NCBI GenBank assembly: GCA_947359465.1
Contig: OX375883.1
Span: forward strand, 93,398,411 to 93,462,410
From: Metellina segmentata
Taxonomy: Eukaryota; Arthropoda; Arachnida; Araneae; Tetragnathidae
Length of the DNA: 64,000 nucleotides
Reading direction: 5' to 3'
Within the stretch, counting starts at the first letter, position 1, and each line of letters starts with the position of its first letter. This document shows, one piece after another, positions 46,541 to 58,279 of this stretch. Made by a program: the position numbers and the translations under genes. The notes under the pieces were generated by a model. That model did not search any database and was not told where the DNA came from. It was given only the letters and a program-made list of their open reading frames with translations.

Positions 46541-48091
46541 CAAAGCTCGGATTTTCCAGATTTTGCATATCTTTTTTTAAGCCCCTGATGTTAATAGAAA
46601 TAAGTTTTGAATGTTTTTTAGCAATTTGCAACCAAAAAACCAGAATTTATTTTGCGTGTTTTTGCATATTTGGGACCATATTGCATATTAATTCTTTTTT
46701 GCATGTTTTGTGCATATTTGTATGATATTTCTCCATTGTTAAACAATTTTACAAAAAAAAATTCAATTATTTCAAAGAACTTTGCTCAATGCGTTTGGAA
46801 GGAAGATTTTCAGAAGCAAAACGCATTTAGTTTGGTTGGCCAGACCTTTACCAAGCAAACCAAATCCCTCCCGACAACACCTATTATCGCCACCATACAT
46901 TAATTCTATTGTTCCAAATTTTTTTAATTCAATATTTTTTAGATGGTAAGCCTAATTTCAAAGGCAAATATATTAATTTGCAGCAATTTCATTCTTAGTA
47001 CAAGATAAAATACCAAATTAATTCTAAGATATATCATTGATAAATAATCGGACCGCAAAACTGACATTTTGATTAGACACTCTAAAAGCTAAACGAGTTC
47101 AGTTACGTTTGCCGGCGCAAAGTATCAAAGCCACTTGGGAGACAGGAAACATACAAGACACGAGCCCGTTATCCTTAACACTCGGGCGCTATATAACCTT
47201 ACATCTCTCCTCAACTCACATCAAACTCATGCAAAACTTCACACATTCTGCATTTTGCTCCTTTTAAAGTTTTTCTTGTCAACTAATAAGTTTTCTTATT
47301 TTTTATCATGCGTAAATATTTTTTGATTATTTTATTTCCAATGGCGGGTACATAAGACAAAACTGAAGACAAAAAACAGAACAAAAGCAATCTAAGAAAA
47401 AGGCGACAGAAGAATATCTATGGACCCATTCGTTCCCTCGCTTCCCAATATCGTTCCCACAAAGTTGTAGCGAAAAGCGCAGTACAGTGTCACAGGTGAG
47501 TACAGTCCATGAGTTCCTGAATGTTGCAGAGCTTGCACCGTGAATCGTCAAGGATGCCTATGCAATGTAAATGTCTTGCAAGGCAGTCGTGGCCAGTAGC
47601 AAGGCGCAAAGTAGATCCACCTTCTCGTTTTGCACCCTGGAAACGCTTTTGCGGCTAAGTGATCTACAGCTTCTGGCTTGTGCGGTCCCAGCTTTCATGC
47701 GTAAATATATATAGTAAAAAAATAATCGGCTTGTTTAGCGCCCCTTCCATATCCGGCGCAAGGGCACACGTCTGTCTTACCCCTCTATAGTTACATCCCT
47801 GAGGACTTTTGAAATGCTTTTTAATCTACGTTTTTCTTATGTAACATTTCTATATTTGTTGCTTTGTGTATTTCCTACTTATTTTTATTTTCGCTAAAAC
47901 ATAAAATTGTGAATTAATTGAATGAAAGTATAGCTCATTTTCAATTTTATCTCCTCACTGCCGTTTTCGTAAGAATGATTTATTTTTTTTTGCAATTTCG
48001 CCATTTTGCATATTTTGAGGGTTTAGTGCATATTTTGGGATTTTGTAATGCATATTTCCGGTCATATTTTTTCATATCGATCCGAGCTCTA
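46541..48091. mobile_element. hAT-like non-autonomous element (AGCTCGGAT ends) carrying a LINE insertion
   Basis: 1551 bp. Ends CAAAGCTCGGATTTTCC and rc TAGAGCTCGGATCGATAT; flanking octamers GTTATTAG (46533-46540) and ATTATTAG (48092-48099) differ by one base. TTTTGCATATTT words occur near both ends (46560-46720 and 47990-48060). The middle holds a LINE fragment at 47320-47694. No transposase frame recognised. Confidence 0.7.
47320..47694 (-). pseudogene. 5'-truncated LINE with 14-bp target duplication
   Basis: A minus-strand fragment flanked by the perfect repeat TCATGCGTAAATAT (47306-47319 and 47695-47708). It encodes GSTLRLATGHDCLARHLHCI, then GILDDSRCKLCNIQELMDCT with HL-stop, then LWERYWEAREW-like residues. 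This is the RNase H end and Cys-rich motif of a non-LTR polyprotein, of a different family from those at 0.4 and 11 kb. One internal stop. The 3' end is A-rich with AATAAAATAAT. Confidence 0.85.
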
Positions 48092-48644
48092 ATTATTAGA
48101 CATCGCTTCCTACAGTTAATTCCCAAATAAACCACTAGATAGTGCTGTGTACCAGCATTTAATATAATGCTCATTCGCGATGGTGTTAAACAACGTTGTG
48201 TATGGAAACGTCCGCCTTCGACAACCAGTTTCTTACTTGTGTACAGGGAAGGTTATAGAATCACAATACCTTATGCTTGTTGTAATCCGACCCTTTAATT
48301 AATTTCTTTCCTGTAAGAAATATTTCACAACCGTGGAAAATGAAAAGGTGAAGCTTTCTAAATGTGATTTCAAACGCCTTAAAAGCTTAACCAAATAGCG
48401 AATCTACGAGTATTAAGGGTCATTGTGGTACTTATGCATGTATCACGTCCCAAGGAAAAAAATCAGCAAAAAACTTCAAAAAAAAAACCTGCAGGTTTCC
48501 TGCATGAATTTCGGACAATATTCCTGCAGGAAACCTGCAGTTTTTTGACTGGTTGAATTATCATGAATGACTGGTCGCGCCATCTGGTGGTGGAATAAGC
48601 AAACACATTATTTTCGATTCATAAAAAAAAAAAAAATTTCGTGA

Positions 48645-48810
48645 GAATAACGTCGACCTAGAGCAACACAACGGGCTATTGACAATGGAACGAACCGAGG
48701 ACAACAACTCAAACTCATAACTTTGAATCACGATCAGATGATTGGACTCGAACCCTGGACCAAGGATCTGGAGTTCAGCATGCTAACCATTAGGCTGTAA
48801 CGGCCATATC
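48645..48810 (-). mobile_element. Chimeric SINE piece
   Basis: The tail part ACGTCGACCTAGAGCAACAC and CAACGGGCTATTGACAATGG belongs to SINE family 1. The tRNA-like head on the minus strand reads GCCTAATGGTTAGCATGCTG, with TTGGTCCAGGGTTCGAGTCC as B box, which differs from the usual head. A separate head subfamily is likely. Confidence 0.65.
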
Positions 48811-49219
48811 CAAGCGTGGTGGATTAATGCAGTGTTGGTTTTTTTCTATGTTTTGGACTTGTGTTTTTTTTTCACTGGGAATAAATTGAAAATGGTTTAA
48901 ATTTTGTTTGGAGGGATTTAATACTTTTACAAAATATGCAACCAGGTGATATATTGCATAATATAAAAACCTATCAAATATTATTGGTATGTGATAGGAG
49001 TTTCCTGTCTTCACAATTGAATTTTAGTATTGGAAATATTCTGAAAATGTTAACATACTGACACCAGAAAAGTCTTTTTAGTCTTTTTTCTTCTCTACAA
49101 CTAGTGGTACATAACATTGAACGTTATTCGGAAGAACACTTAACTTATACTTGCAAGTGTGTGGCATTAATTGTTTGATTCTTTAATTAATTTATCTTGA
49201 TATTCATGATAGTCATTTA

Positions 49220-49580
49220 TATAATCATCGATGTTTTTAAATATCGATGTTTTTAAATATCGATGTTTTTAAATATCGATGTTTTTAAATATCGATGTTT
49301 TTAACTATCGATGTTTTTAAATATCGATGTTTTTAAATATCGATGTTTTTAAATATCGATGTTTTTAAATATCTGTGTTTTTAAATATCGATGTTTTTAA
49401 ATATCGATGTTTTAAATATCGATGTTTTTAAATATCTGTGTTTTTAAATATCGATGTTTTTAAATATCGATGTTTTTAAATACCGATGTTTTTAAGTATC
49501 AATGTTTTTAAATATGGATGTTTTCAAATATCGATGTTTTTAAATATCGATGTTTTTAAATATCGATGTTTTTAAATATC
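49220..49580. repeat. 16-bp tandem array ATCGATGTTTTTAAAT, about 22 copies
   Basis: Near-perfect tandem copies of ATCGATGTTTTTAAAT (variants ATCTGTG, ATGGATG, ATCAATG). It runs into TCAGTGTATTTAAACTTTTT and TTAAAACTGGTTTAGCAA at 49578-49626, the MITE sequence seen at 39.3 kb. The array therefore grew inside an ACATCGATG MITE. Confidence 0.9.
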
Positions 49581-49955
49581 AGTGTATTTAAACTTTTTCC
49601 CCCATTTATTAAAACTGGTTTAGCAATGTACCGAATAATATTCGCCGTGGGAAGTGGAGATTTGTCATTTGCCGTGTTTATTAATTTATAACTAAGACTT
49701 TTTTTCAACTGTCGAAACAAAGTCAAAAAAATTAAAAAGAGAAATTAACAAATCTTTAATTTTCAAATGGAATAATATAAAAGAAAATAATCTTTACAAT
49801 CATTTGACGTAGGTACTACTTACTATACGTATAAATAGGTAGGCACAATGCAATAATTATTGTCAGTTATTATTAATTATTTATCAACTTATAGGTGGAA
49901 AACACAACAAAATTGTTTTTTATTTACTGTAAATAAAACATATTTAGGCCTATAA

Positions 49956-50510
49956 CAGGGCTCGAAATATCCGGGTGCACAGGTGCACTATGCACATGAA
50001 AATGGAATTGTGCATTTAATTTTTCCCGCTAGATGCACGCAGTGCACCTAACGTTTAAAAAAAAGAAGTGAAACGTGTTATGTTACTTTGATATTTGAAT
50101 AAACTATTAATATTGACCTCTCTCTCGCTCTAAAGGAACGTAATTAATATTACAAAATACACACTAATTGAAAATAAAATCACTGGGCCGTAATGGGTTT
50201 GTACTGGAGGAAGGTTTACTTCTGCCACTGCCACTAGAACTTTCCGATTATCTAAACATTTGCTAGATGGCTCTGTTGAAGCGACTGTCGCGACAGCCGT
50301 GCGCCGGAGAATTTAGGTGTTTAAATATCTTTATTTACTATCTACTACTAACCTATATAAACCTACCCAAATAATAAAGTAGTTTACACTACATTAATGC
50401 CCTTATATTACGTTTTTTTAAATGTGCACCTAAAATATAACATGTGCACCTAATTTAAAAACTTAGGTGCATAAGGTGCACCTGCATTAAAAAATCTATT
50501 TCGAGGCCTG
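49956..50510. mobile_element. hAT-like MITE (CAGGSCTCGAAATA family), copy with perfect 8-bp duplication
   Basis: 555 bp; ends CAGGGCTCGAAATA and rc CAGGCCTCGAAATA; target duplication GCCTATAA at 49948-49955 and 50511-50518. The interior near each end has inverted GTGCACCT words. This is the reference copy for this family. Confidence 0.92.
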
Positions 50511-50712
50511 GCCTATAATTATTATAGGCCCCACTATTTGCTATTTACAGTTTAAAAAAAAAGTTTGTTAACTTTCTCCACATGAAGCCGACTTTTTTTT
50601 TTTATTAACAATCCCACCAGTTAGGTAAAAAACTATTTCTGATGGAACATATGTAGCCATCACCAACAAATAGTTGAACTGCTATTTTTCTTAATTTTTA
50701 CTACAGTCCATT

Positions 50713-50971
50713 TTTCATTTAAAAATTAAACATCGACAACGTAAAAACATCGATGTTAAACAAACATTGGCTACTATAAATCAATGGTAAATACAACGAT
50801 ATTGATGTTGCATCCATCCTTTTCAGACCCCTCACTCTCGGCCACTTTTTTTCATTTAAAAATACAACATCAACAACGTAAAAACATCGACAAGTATAAA
50901 CATCTGTGTTAAAAAAAACATTGGCTCTAGTCCATCGAAGTTTTTTTATAAACATCGATGTCGCATCTCTA
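50713..50971. mobile_element. ACATCGATG MITE fragment, right end
   Basis: Has AAACATCGACAACGTAAAAA and CATCGATGTTAAACAAACAT, and ends AACATCGATGTCGCATCTCTA. The TTTTTCATTTAAAAAT motif near its left is shared with 39640-39660 of the complete copy. Truncated on the left. Confidence 0.7.
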
Positions 50972-51194
50972 GTCCCCACTAAACAATGTAATTGACGAAA
51001 TATTGTAATCCATGCAACACCAAATAACCATAATACCTTCACGCACTAAATTGAGAATCCCGTCTGTTACATAATCCTGTGTTTAGTTTTCAAACACAAA
51101 CATCTACCCTAACAAAGCTCTATATACTAAGCCATGTCAACTACATACACACACTGAAAACTCGCAGACGATAGCTATAGTTTTGCTCACTCAC

Positions 51195-51344
51195 TTTGGC
51201 AACAGCTGGTAGAGAAGATTTTCCGCTTTTCTTTTTTCCTCTAAATAATCGGCAGTTCGTTCTTCCACTAGACTCTCCAGATTGTTGGCGTACTGCTCCA
51301 TGCGGGACAACAGGTTGTCCAAGATGTTGCCACTCTCGTTCTCC
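51195..51344 (-). CDS. Guanylate cyclase exon: coiled-coil dimerisation region
   Basis: Minus-strand exon of 150 nt. The acceptor TTTTCTTTTAG ends at 51345 and the donor GTGAGT starts at 51194. It encodes residues 58-106, beginning Glu-Asn-Glu-Ser-Gly-Asn-Ile-Leu-Asp and passing through [16 protein letters not shown] to the segment ending LLYQLLPK. This is the conserved amphipathic linker of receptor guanylate cyclases that dimerises between the kinase-homology and catalytic domains. The N-terminal residues [13 protein letters not shown] and following, which an open reading frame adds upstream, are intron translation. Confidence 0.95.
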
Positions 51345-51920
51345 CTAAAAGAAAAGAAAAAGCGTTTAATATCGTTTGCCGTCACGGGTGACTTGCTCGC
51401 TAATGGCAACGGGACCGGGAAAAGAACCAACGAAGGTGAAAAGTGCCCGAGAATCCCTAAAAATTCCCTGGAATATTTTAAGGAACTTGTTTTGGAACTT
51501 GTATGTCGGTGTCAAAAGGTTTATATGTTGAAGACCGTATATCATCCTTTTAAAAGTTATATGCAAATGACATTGGTGTAAAAGTTGTTTGCAGCTAGAT
51601 GAGAAATCCGTTAACTTTACATCATAATATACTGCGTTTAAAGCTCGCTAAAAGTTTAGTGGAATGTTAATGAACTAGATAATATTTTACACTACAGAAA
51701 TGTGTACGGTATGCACGTAAGTAGGAAATCTAAAATAGTTAGATGATATTTTAAGAATGTAAGTAAATACTGTGTTACTTATACTTCACCATGGGTAACA
51801 ATAAAAATTACAGTAACATTTCGATAAATCGTCCGTATTTATATATCACTCTTTTTCTCTTTGTGAAAAACTTTTCAATCATAGAGTGAATCTTAATCTG
51901 TAACTTTTTACACTCTATGA

Positions 51921-52439
51921 CAGGGTTCGAAATACCCGGGTGCACAGGTGCACTGTGCACATGAAAATAAAATTATGCAGCTTTTTCCAGCTAGGTGCAT
52001 GCAGTGCACCTAACGTTAAAAAGGGGAAGGAGCGTTTTATGTTATTTTGATGCTTTAACAAACTATTAGTATCGATCTAAAGGAACGTAATTAAAATTTC
52101 TAAATACACACTATGCGAAAGCAAAATGGCTGGGCCGTAACGGGTTTATACAGGAGGGAGGTTTACTTGTGCCATGCCACCTGAACTTTCCGATGATCGA
52201 AACATTTTCCAGATGGCTCTGTTGAAGCGACAGCCGTGCGCCGGAGAAGGGAGAATTTATATGTTTAAATATTTTTTTTACTATCTACTACTAACCTATC
52301 TAAACATACCCAACTAATATATATAAAGTAGTTTACATTATATCAATTCGCTTATGTTACGTTTTTTCAAATGTGCACCTAATTTATAAACTTAGGTGCA
52401 CCTCGTGCATCTGTATTAAAAAATCTATTTCGAGGCTTG
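51921..52439. mobile_element. hAT-like MITE (CAGGSCTCGAAATA family), third dated copy
   Basis: 519 bp; ends CAGGGTTCGAAATA and rc CAAGCCTCGAAATA; flanks CTCTATGA (51913-51920) and CTCTAAGA (52440-52447), one mismatch. About 85-90% similar by eye to 49956-50510. Confidence 0.88.
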
Positions 52440-52629
52440 CTCTAAGACAAAAACAAACCTGCACCTAGAAGTAATTGTCAGAATGCAATGAAATTTACAA
52501 GGTTGGTAAAGTGCTTATGAATGAGTAAACGATTAAAATTTGAGACTGAAATATGCAAACTTTATGGACAAAAATTCATAAAAGTGATATAATTCAGTGT
52601 GGCGTCTAACCACCATTATTCCTAATGCA

Positions 52630-53621
52630 TCATTCCAAACGCCTTGCTAGTGAGTCATTCAGACTCTGTATGATGTCCTGCGACAGTCCATTCCATGCTG
52701 CTTGAACATTGTCACGTAGATTCTTCAGATAACGTGGTACGGGTGGAGTGGTAACATCTCGTCCAATGGCATATCTTACATTCTTCATTGGGGACATATT
52801 CGGCGAGTATGCCGACCATGGTAACACAGCGTTGTGTCGTAGGTAAGCTCTAGAGACGACAGCAATTTGGGTTCGAGCATTGTCTTGTAGAAACAGCGGG
52901 TGAACCTGGGAGTCCAAGAATGGGAGAGTAACTGGCTGTAAAATATCTTGTACGCAAGGCTTGTCAAAGAGCTTGTAATGAATATCAAAGGGGATTTGTC
53001 ATCAAAAGCAATTACACTCCACACCATGACACCAGGTCTTCTTGGCGTATGACGCTGCTCAACAAACCATGAGTCTTGTCTCTGACCACGTCGCCTCCAC
53101 ACACGGATTCGATTATCGTCTCTACCCAGACAGAAGTGGGATTCGTCAGTAAGGACCACTCGATGCCATTCAACGCTCCTTGTCCGTCTGACATGATACC
53201 ATACTAGTCTTTGACGGCGATGCAATGATTTTAAAAGCAGTCGTCGTAGAGGTCTACGTGAGTTTAATCCCACGTCGTGAAGCCGTCGACATATGGTGCG
53301 ATCACTTATTGGATAATCGAGAGAGATTCCCACTGCCCGTTGTATGTCTGAAACAGCAACTGCTGAAACAGTACGTGCATGTCTTATAATACGTCTATCC
53401 TCTCTCGGTCGGATTTCTCTAGGCCTTCCTGAGCCTGGTTGACGCTGGCATGTGCCTTGTTGTGTCCACCGCTATCAACAGCCTGCAAGAGTAACATCAC
53501 TACAACCAATATGTTGCGAAATCCGTCGATTAGACCCTCCACCAAATCGTATGCCATTTACTCGGTCTCTGTCAAACTCTCTCAGTTGCTTAAATTGCTT
53601 TCGAACTTTTTCCCGAGGCAT
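52630..53621 (-). pseudogene. Tc1-like transposase pseudogene (family C)
   Basis: Minus strand. Start Met-Pro-Arg-Glu-Lys-Val-Arg-Lys (53621-53619), HTH region RKQFKQLREFDRDRVNGIRF, and stops after SDVTLAGC. A long open segment follows: SDRTICRRLHDVGLNSRRPL, VVLTDESHFCLGRDDNRIRV and RRPGVMVWSVIAFDDKSPLI. After a shift near 52920 come LFLQDNARTQIAVVSRAYLR and SPNMSPMKNVRYAIGR. The first two Asp blocks are present, but the catalytic Glu position reads Lys (SPNMSPMKNV), so it is inactive. Confidence 0.88.
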
Positions 53622-53929
53622 AACTTAATGAGAAACAATGTAAGCAACACAACAGTATGAGTCGAAATGAATATGCTGTACTACTGGATGTCCTTTTATG
53701 CCCTGGTATGAAGAGTGTCTGAGAGCTGCCCTGCGCGTGGCTTATGCTCAAATGATTCTGAAAATCTGCTTATCCAATGCGTGTACCACTTCTAAAAATT
53801 TCATTTAAACCGGTATACTACTTCAGATGCGACAGTTTTTTTTGTTTTAGATAGTGTTTGGATATTTATTCAAATATCACTTCTTTTAAATAGTTATGCT
53901 GACCATCCTGGAAGGTTTCTCAACTCCAG

Positions 53930-54235
53930 CAAAAGTGGATTTACCTTAATAGACCAGATATCTCGTCATTAGATATAACTCTCAAAACTGAGCAGATCTT
54001 GGATCTCGTCAACTTTAAAAATCGGTAGTATCTTGGTGACAAGGTATCTCATAATTATCAAAATTGGTCAGGACTTCATGGACAAGATATCTCGTCATTA
54101 GCAAAATTATTCAAGTCTTTATGGACGAGATATCTCGTCATTAGCAAAATGGGACAGTTCTTCATGGACGAGATGTCTCGTCAATAGCAAAATCGGCCAG
54201 ATCTTCATGGATAAGATGTTGTCCTTAGCAAATTA
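53930..54235. repeat. Palindromic-core repeat cluster (GACGAGATATCTCGTC)
   Basis: Several copies of CTTCATGGACGAGATATCTC followed by GTCATTAGCAAAAT-type spacers with a period of roughly 45-50 bp. Same family as at 2.0-4.5, 13.1, 23.4, 60.1-60.3 and 61.0-61.9 kb. Confidence 0.8.
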
Positions 54236-54408
54236 TTTTTGTACTATTTTTGAGGTACATTTATTCAGCTACCCAACTATACGTATTGTGTTATCTCTAT
54301 CAGTAGATAAATTATAAAATCTCAATACTCCAAACTTGGTTTGTTAAAGGAAAACAATATTTTTTTATAGTTCTAACATCGTATTTTTATTATTTAATGT
54401 TTGTTATA

Positions 54409-55836
54409 CACTCTATAACAAAAAAATCGACGCACCAAGAAGGAGTTGTCCGATGGAGACAAAAATTGGTGGATAGGAAAATTATGTACAGAATAGAAAA
54501 TGATTAAAATTTCAGAACAATTGAATGATTAAAATTTCAGAACAATTGAATGATTTATTTCAGAGTTACAGTAACAAGCTCAATAAGGTACCCGCATCTA
54601 GCCTAGTTGCAAGTTGCCACACGGTGTGGCATAGACCAATAAAGCTCCCGGATGGTCTTCAGCGGTATTTCTTGCCAAATTTGCTCCAATTGTCGGACTA
54701 CGTCATCAACATTCCCTACCGGATGCAATCGTTTTCCCATCATATCCCAGACATGCTCGATGGGAGAGAGATCTGGTGCTCTGGCTGGCCAAGGAAGTGT
54801 TTGACAAGCTTGAAGACAGTTCATAGCAACACGTGCTGTATGTGGTATGGCATTGTCTTGCTGAAAAATAAACCCAGGGTACAGCGAAAGGAACGGTAGC
54901 AAAGCAGGTCTCATAATGTCGGCAATGTGCCGCTGTGCAGTAAGTGTACCTCTAATGACGACCAAAGAGGTCCGGCGATCAAGGGAAATGGCACCCTACA
55001 CCATAATTCCTTGTTGAGGGCCCGTGTGGCGTGCAATAGTGAAAGCAGGATCGGCACGATGCCCTGGGCGTCTCCAGACATGTCTTCGATGAACGTCAAG
55101 ACACAGTTGGAAGCGGGATTCGTCGCTAAAAACTATACGTCCCCAGACAGCATCATTCCAGCCTGATCGAGCCAAGCACCACTTTAATCTGGCCCGACAG
55201 TGCGCAGGCGTGAGTGGTAGGTGGCGAAACGGTCAGTACGAGCGTAAATTTCGCTCTCTCCGCCGTCTGTGAATGGTCATGGTGGACACTCGTGTGTGGG
55301 TCGCACGACTGATGGTTGATAGGGATGAATCAGGCGCTTTGACAGCTGATCTGACAATCACTCTGTCCTCGCGATCTGTTGTGGCCCTACGTCGACCGCT
55401 ACCATCATGACGCTGAAATCTGCCACTGTCCACCCACTCTTGCCAGCATCTTCTAATCGCCGTATCGCTTCGACTTACATGACGAGCGATTCTCTGATTT
55501 GCCCAACCTGCCGCTTTCAATCCAATGATATGACCTCTTTCAAATTCTGAAAGTTGTTCGTAATGAGCTCGAATTCTGCGGCGAGGTATTTTTGCAGTCG
55601 TTGAAAGTTATCCTAAATCGCAATGCAGCATAAATTTTTAACAACAATTCAAGAACAACTCCTTCTATACATCTGCTGGATGCGCAGTTTCGATGCGCTG
55701 GAGATCGCACTTCTCATTCATTGGACACCAAATTTTAATCATTTGCATATTTGGTCAAAACATTTTTGCATACGAAATTTCAAAGCAATCGCATGATTCC
55801 TTCTTGTTGCGTCGATTTTTTTTTTGTTATAGAGTG
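54409..55836 (-). mobile_element. Tc1-like element (family B), copy 2
   Basis: 1428 bp; ends CACTCTATAACAAAAAAATC and its inverted match GATTTTTTTTTTGTTATAGA-GTG; TA on both sides (54407-54408, 55837-55838). Closely similar to 29714-31113. A short internal duplication, AATGATTAAAATTTCAGAAC repeated at 54498 and 54523, is absent from the other copy. Confidence 0.9.
54603..55589 (-). pseudogene. Tc1-like transposase, broken (family B)
   Basis: Same blocks as the copy at 29862-30868: HTH GWANQRIARHVSRSDTAIRR, catalytic FQQDNAIPHTARVAMNC, SPIEHVWDMMGKR and a C-terminus ending SMPHRVATCN. It also has ATA at the expected start (55589-55587). Frame is lost between about 54970 and 55230. Residue changes such as NARPH to NAIPH show independent decay. 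Confidence 0.85.
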
Positions 55837-55838
55837 TA

Positions 55839-57029
55839 TCGTACTGAAATACGTAAGTTGTTTGACTATTATTTTAATCCTTAAAAATGTACATAATAAT
55901 TTTTTTAGTTACATTTATTTTGAAAATTACTATGAGCCTACAGATGAGAGAGAGGTAAATTCTTATGAATTGGGAGATTTATTCGTTGTTTTTAGTTAAA
56001 AGCTATGTGTGTATGTGGTGTGAGTGTGGGTGTAAAGACATTAATCAAAATATTTTTACATAGTTCATGATAAAATTAATTCGTTCTTTTTAACAGCTTG
56101 TATTGATTTTAGCATCCTCAAATATGTCAATGGGAAAATAAATTTATTTATTGTTAAACCTTTTAAAATGAAAAATACGATTTCACCTCTAAATATGCTT
56201 TTAAATTATATTACTCTTTCTCGATGGATTTTTTATATGATTTCAAACAAAGGATCTCTTGCGATGATTTGTAATCTTTTATCGTGCTCTATTTGTGTAT
56301 CTACTTGTATTTATTTATTTTGTGTATTACTGGTATTTATTGAATTGTATATTTATTGTACCTTTGAAATTGCTGTTTTGTGTGGAGAAACTGACTTGTG
56401 TTTTTATGTCAATGCAACTATTTTCAGCTCGCTCAAGTCATTCCATTAGAAGCCTAGAAGTAGAATTTATTATCGAGCATTAATAACTATCAACCAAAAT
56501 CGAATTGATATAAAAAGAGCTTTGATATAAAAGGAATTTTGTGGCAATGCTTTTGATGCTTTTTGGTGGGTTTTTAAAATGTCGCCAAGATAGTATTTCG
56601 TAAATAAACAACGTTGTACGCTTAGGGGAAAATAATTTTTAAAACAAAAACGAATTCACACAACTGATTCGTACTAATAATTTTACTTAAAATGAAAAAT
56701 CTATAATTTTTCTGAAATATTGTAAGACAAGTTTATCCAAGTTAAATAATTTATTAGTATTAAGTTCAATGGAAGCAGTCTATATAATATGCTATAAAAG
56801 ATAATATTAATTCTAGCAACTAGAATAACGAAGGCATGGTAAAATAAAAAATAGAGCTATTCAAAAAGATTAATAAATAATTATTTTTTATCTCTAGGTT
56901 GCCGTAGTTATAATAATGCAGGGTTGCTTTTACTTGTCACAACTCGCCACAAAAAGCACGCCAAAATCATTGCCATAACAAAGTCTTTATATCAAAGTTT
57001 GTTTACCATGGCTTTTTTGTTGTATTCCA
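55839..57029. other. AT-rich intron, no gene seen
   Basis: Contains a hydrophobic 93-codon plus frame (56168-56449) rich in Leu, Ile, Phe and Cys. AT-rich DNA gives such frames by chance and I find no start context, splice sites or family. I regard the stretch as noncoding. Confidence 0.5.
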
Positions 57030-58150
57030 ACTCACAACCTTCCGGTGACCATGGGTCTGAAGATACACACTGTAACACGTTAACACACCTGCTGGTTAAC
57101 TTCGCGTCGAAAATAAATTATCTTGTAGTGTCAAGCCTCTGGAGTATACATTATTATCGTTAACACACCTAATAGTTTATCGCGTAGAAACTTATTTTAC
57201 AGTGGCCAGCCTCTGGCATATATTGCAGAAGGTCTGAAAATTTCATGACCATGGGTCAGAAGACAAAAGTTGTAACACATTAACACACCTGATAGTTTAT
57301 CGCGTCGAAAGCCTCTGGACTGTATTGCAGAAGCTCAGAAAATTTCTGGACTATGGGTCAGAAGACAAAAGTTGTAACACATTAACACACCTGATAGTTT
57401 ATCGCGTCGAAAGCCTCTGGACTGTATTGCAGAAGGTCTGAAAAATTCATGACTATGGGTCAGAAGACAAAAGTTGTAACACATTAACACACCTGATAGT
57501 TTATCACGTCGAAAGCCTCTGGACTGTATTGCAGAAGCTCAGAAAATTTCTGGACTATGGGTCAGAAGACAAAAGTTGTAACACATTAACACACCTGATA
57601 GTTTATCGCGTCGAAAGCCTCTGGACTGTATTGCAGAAGGTCTGAAAAATTCATGACTATGGGTCAGAAGACAAAAGTTGTAACACATTAACACACCTGA
57701 TAGTTTATCGCGTCGAAAGCCTCTGGACTATGAATCTGAAGATAAAAGTTGCAATATATTAGCACACCTGCAGGTTTATCTTCGTGTAGAAAGCTATCTT
57801 GTAGTGGTCAACCTCTGGACTATGTTGCTAAAGCTCGGTAAATTTGACGAATATGGGTCTGCAGATTACACTGTCAATACTTCAGCTGGTTTATCTTCGA
57901 GTCGAAAACTATCTTGTAGTGGCCAGCCTTTGGACAATACTTACAGAAGCTCGGCAAATTTCATCACTTGAGTCTAAAGATACAAATTGTAACACATTAA
58001 AACTCCTGCTGGTTTATCTTCGTATCGAAAACTTTCTTGTAGTGGCCAACCTCTGGACTGGAAAATTCTACGACTATGAGTCTGAAGATACAAATTGTAA
58101 CACGTTAACACTCTTGCTGGTTTATCTTCTATTCGAAAATAATCTTGTAG
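57030..58150. repeat. Tandem array of about 102 bp units, about 9-10 copies
   Basis: The central units (about 57260-57770) are nearly identical and spaced about 101-102 bp: GACAAAAGTTGTAACACATT, then AACACACCTGATAGTTTATC, then GCGTCGAAAGCCTCTGGACT. Alternate units carry GAAGCTCAGAAAATTTCTGG or GAAGGTCTGAAAAATTCATG, so the working period is a dimer of about 204 bp. Outer units (57030-57260, 57770-58150) are older and more diverged. A 107-codon frame across part of it is an array artefact. Confidence 0.9.
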
Positions 58151-58279
58151 TTGGAGTTTCTGGTTAACAAACCTTTTCCTAACCATCACAATTTCTGGGA
58201 AAGGGACTTGTGTATCCTCCAAGGACCTTCCTTTCCCCTTTTTAATAAATAGGCAGTTTTATTTCCTTGAGATACACTA

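Noticed and set aside
56168..56449. Hydrophobic 93-codon frame resembling a membrane protein
   Set aside because: AT-rich DNA favours Leu/Ile/Phe codons by chance; there is no splice, promoter or homology evidence.
57844..58167. 107-codon plus frame with repeated LLVYLRVENYLVV-like segments
   Set aside because: The internal repeats follow the period of the tandem array; it is a by-product of the satellite.
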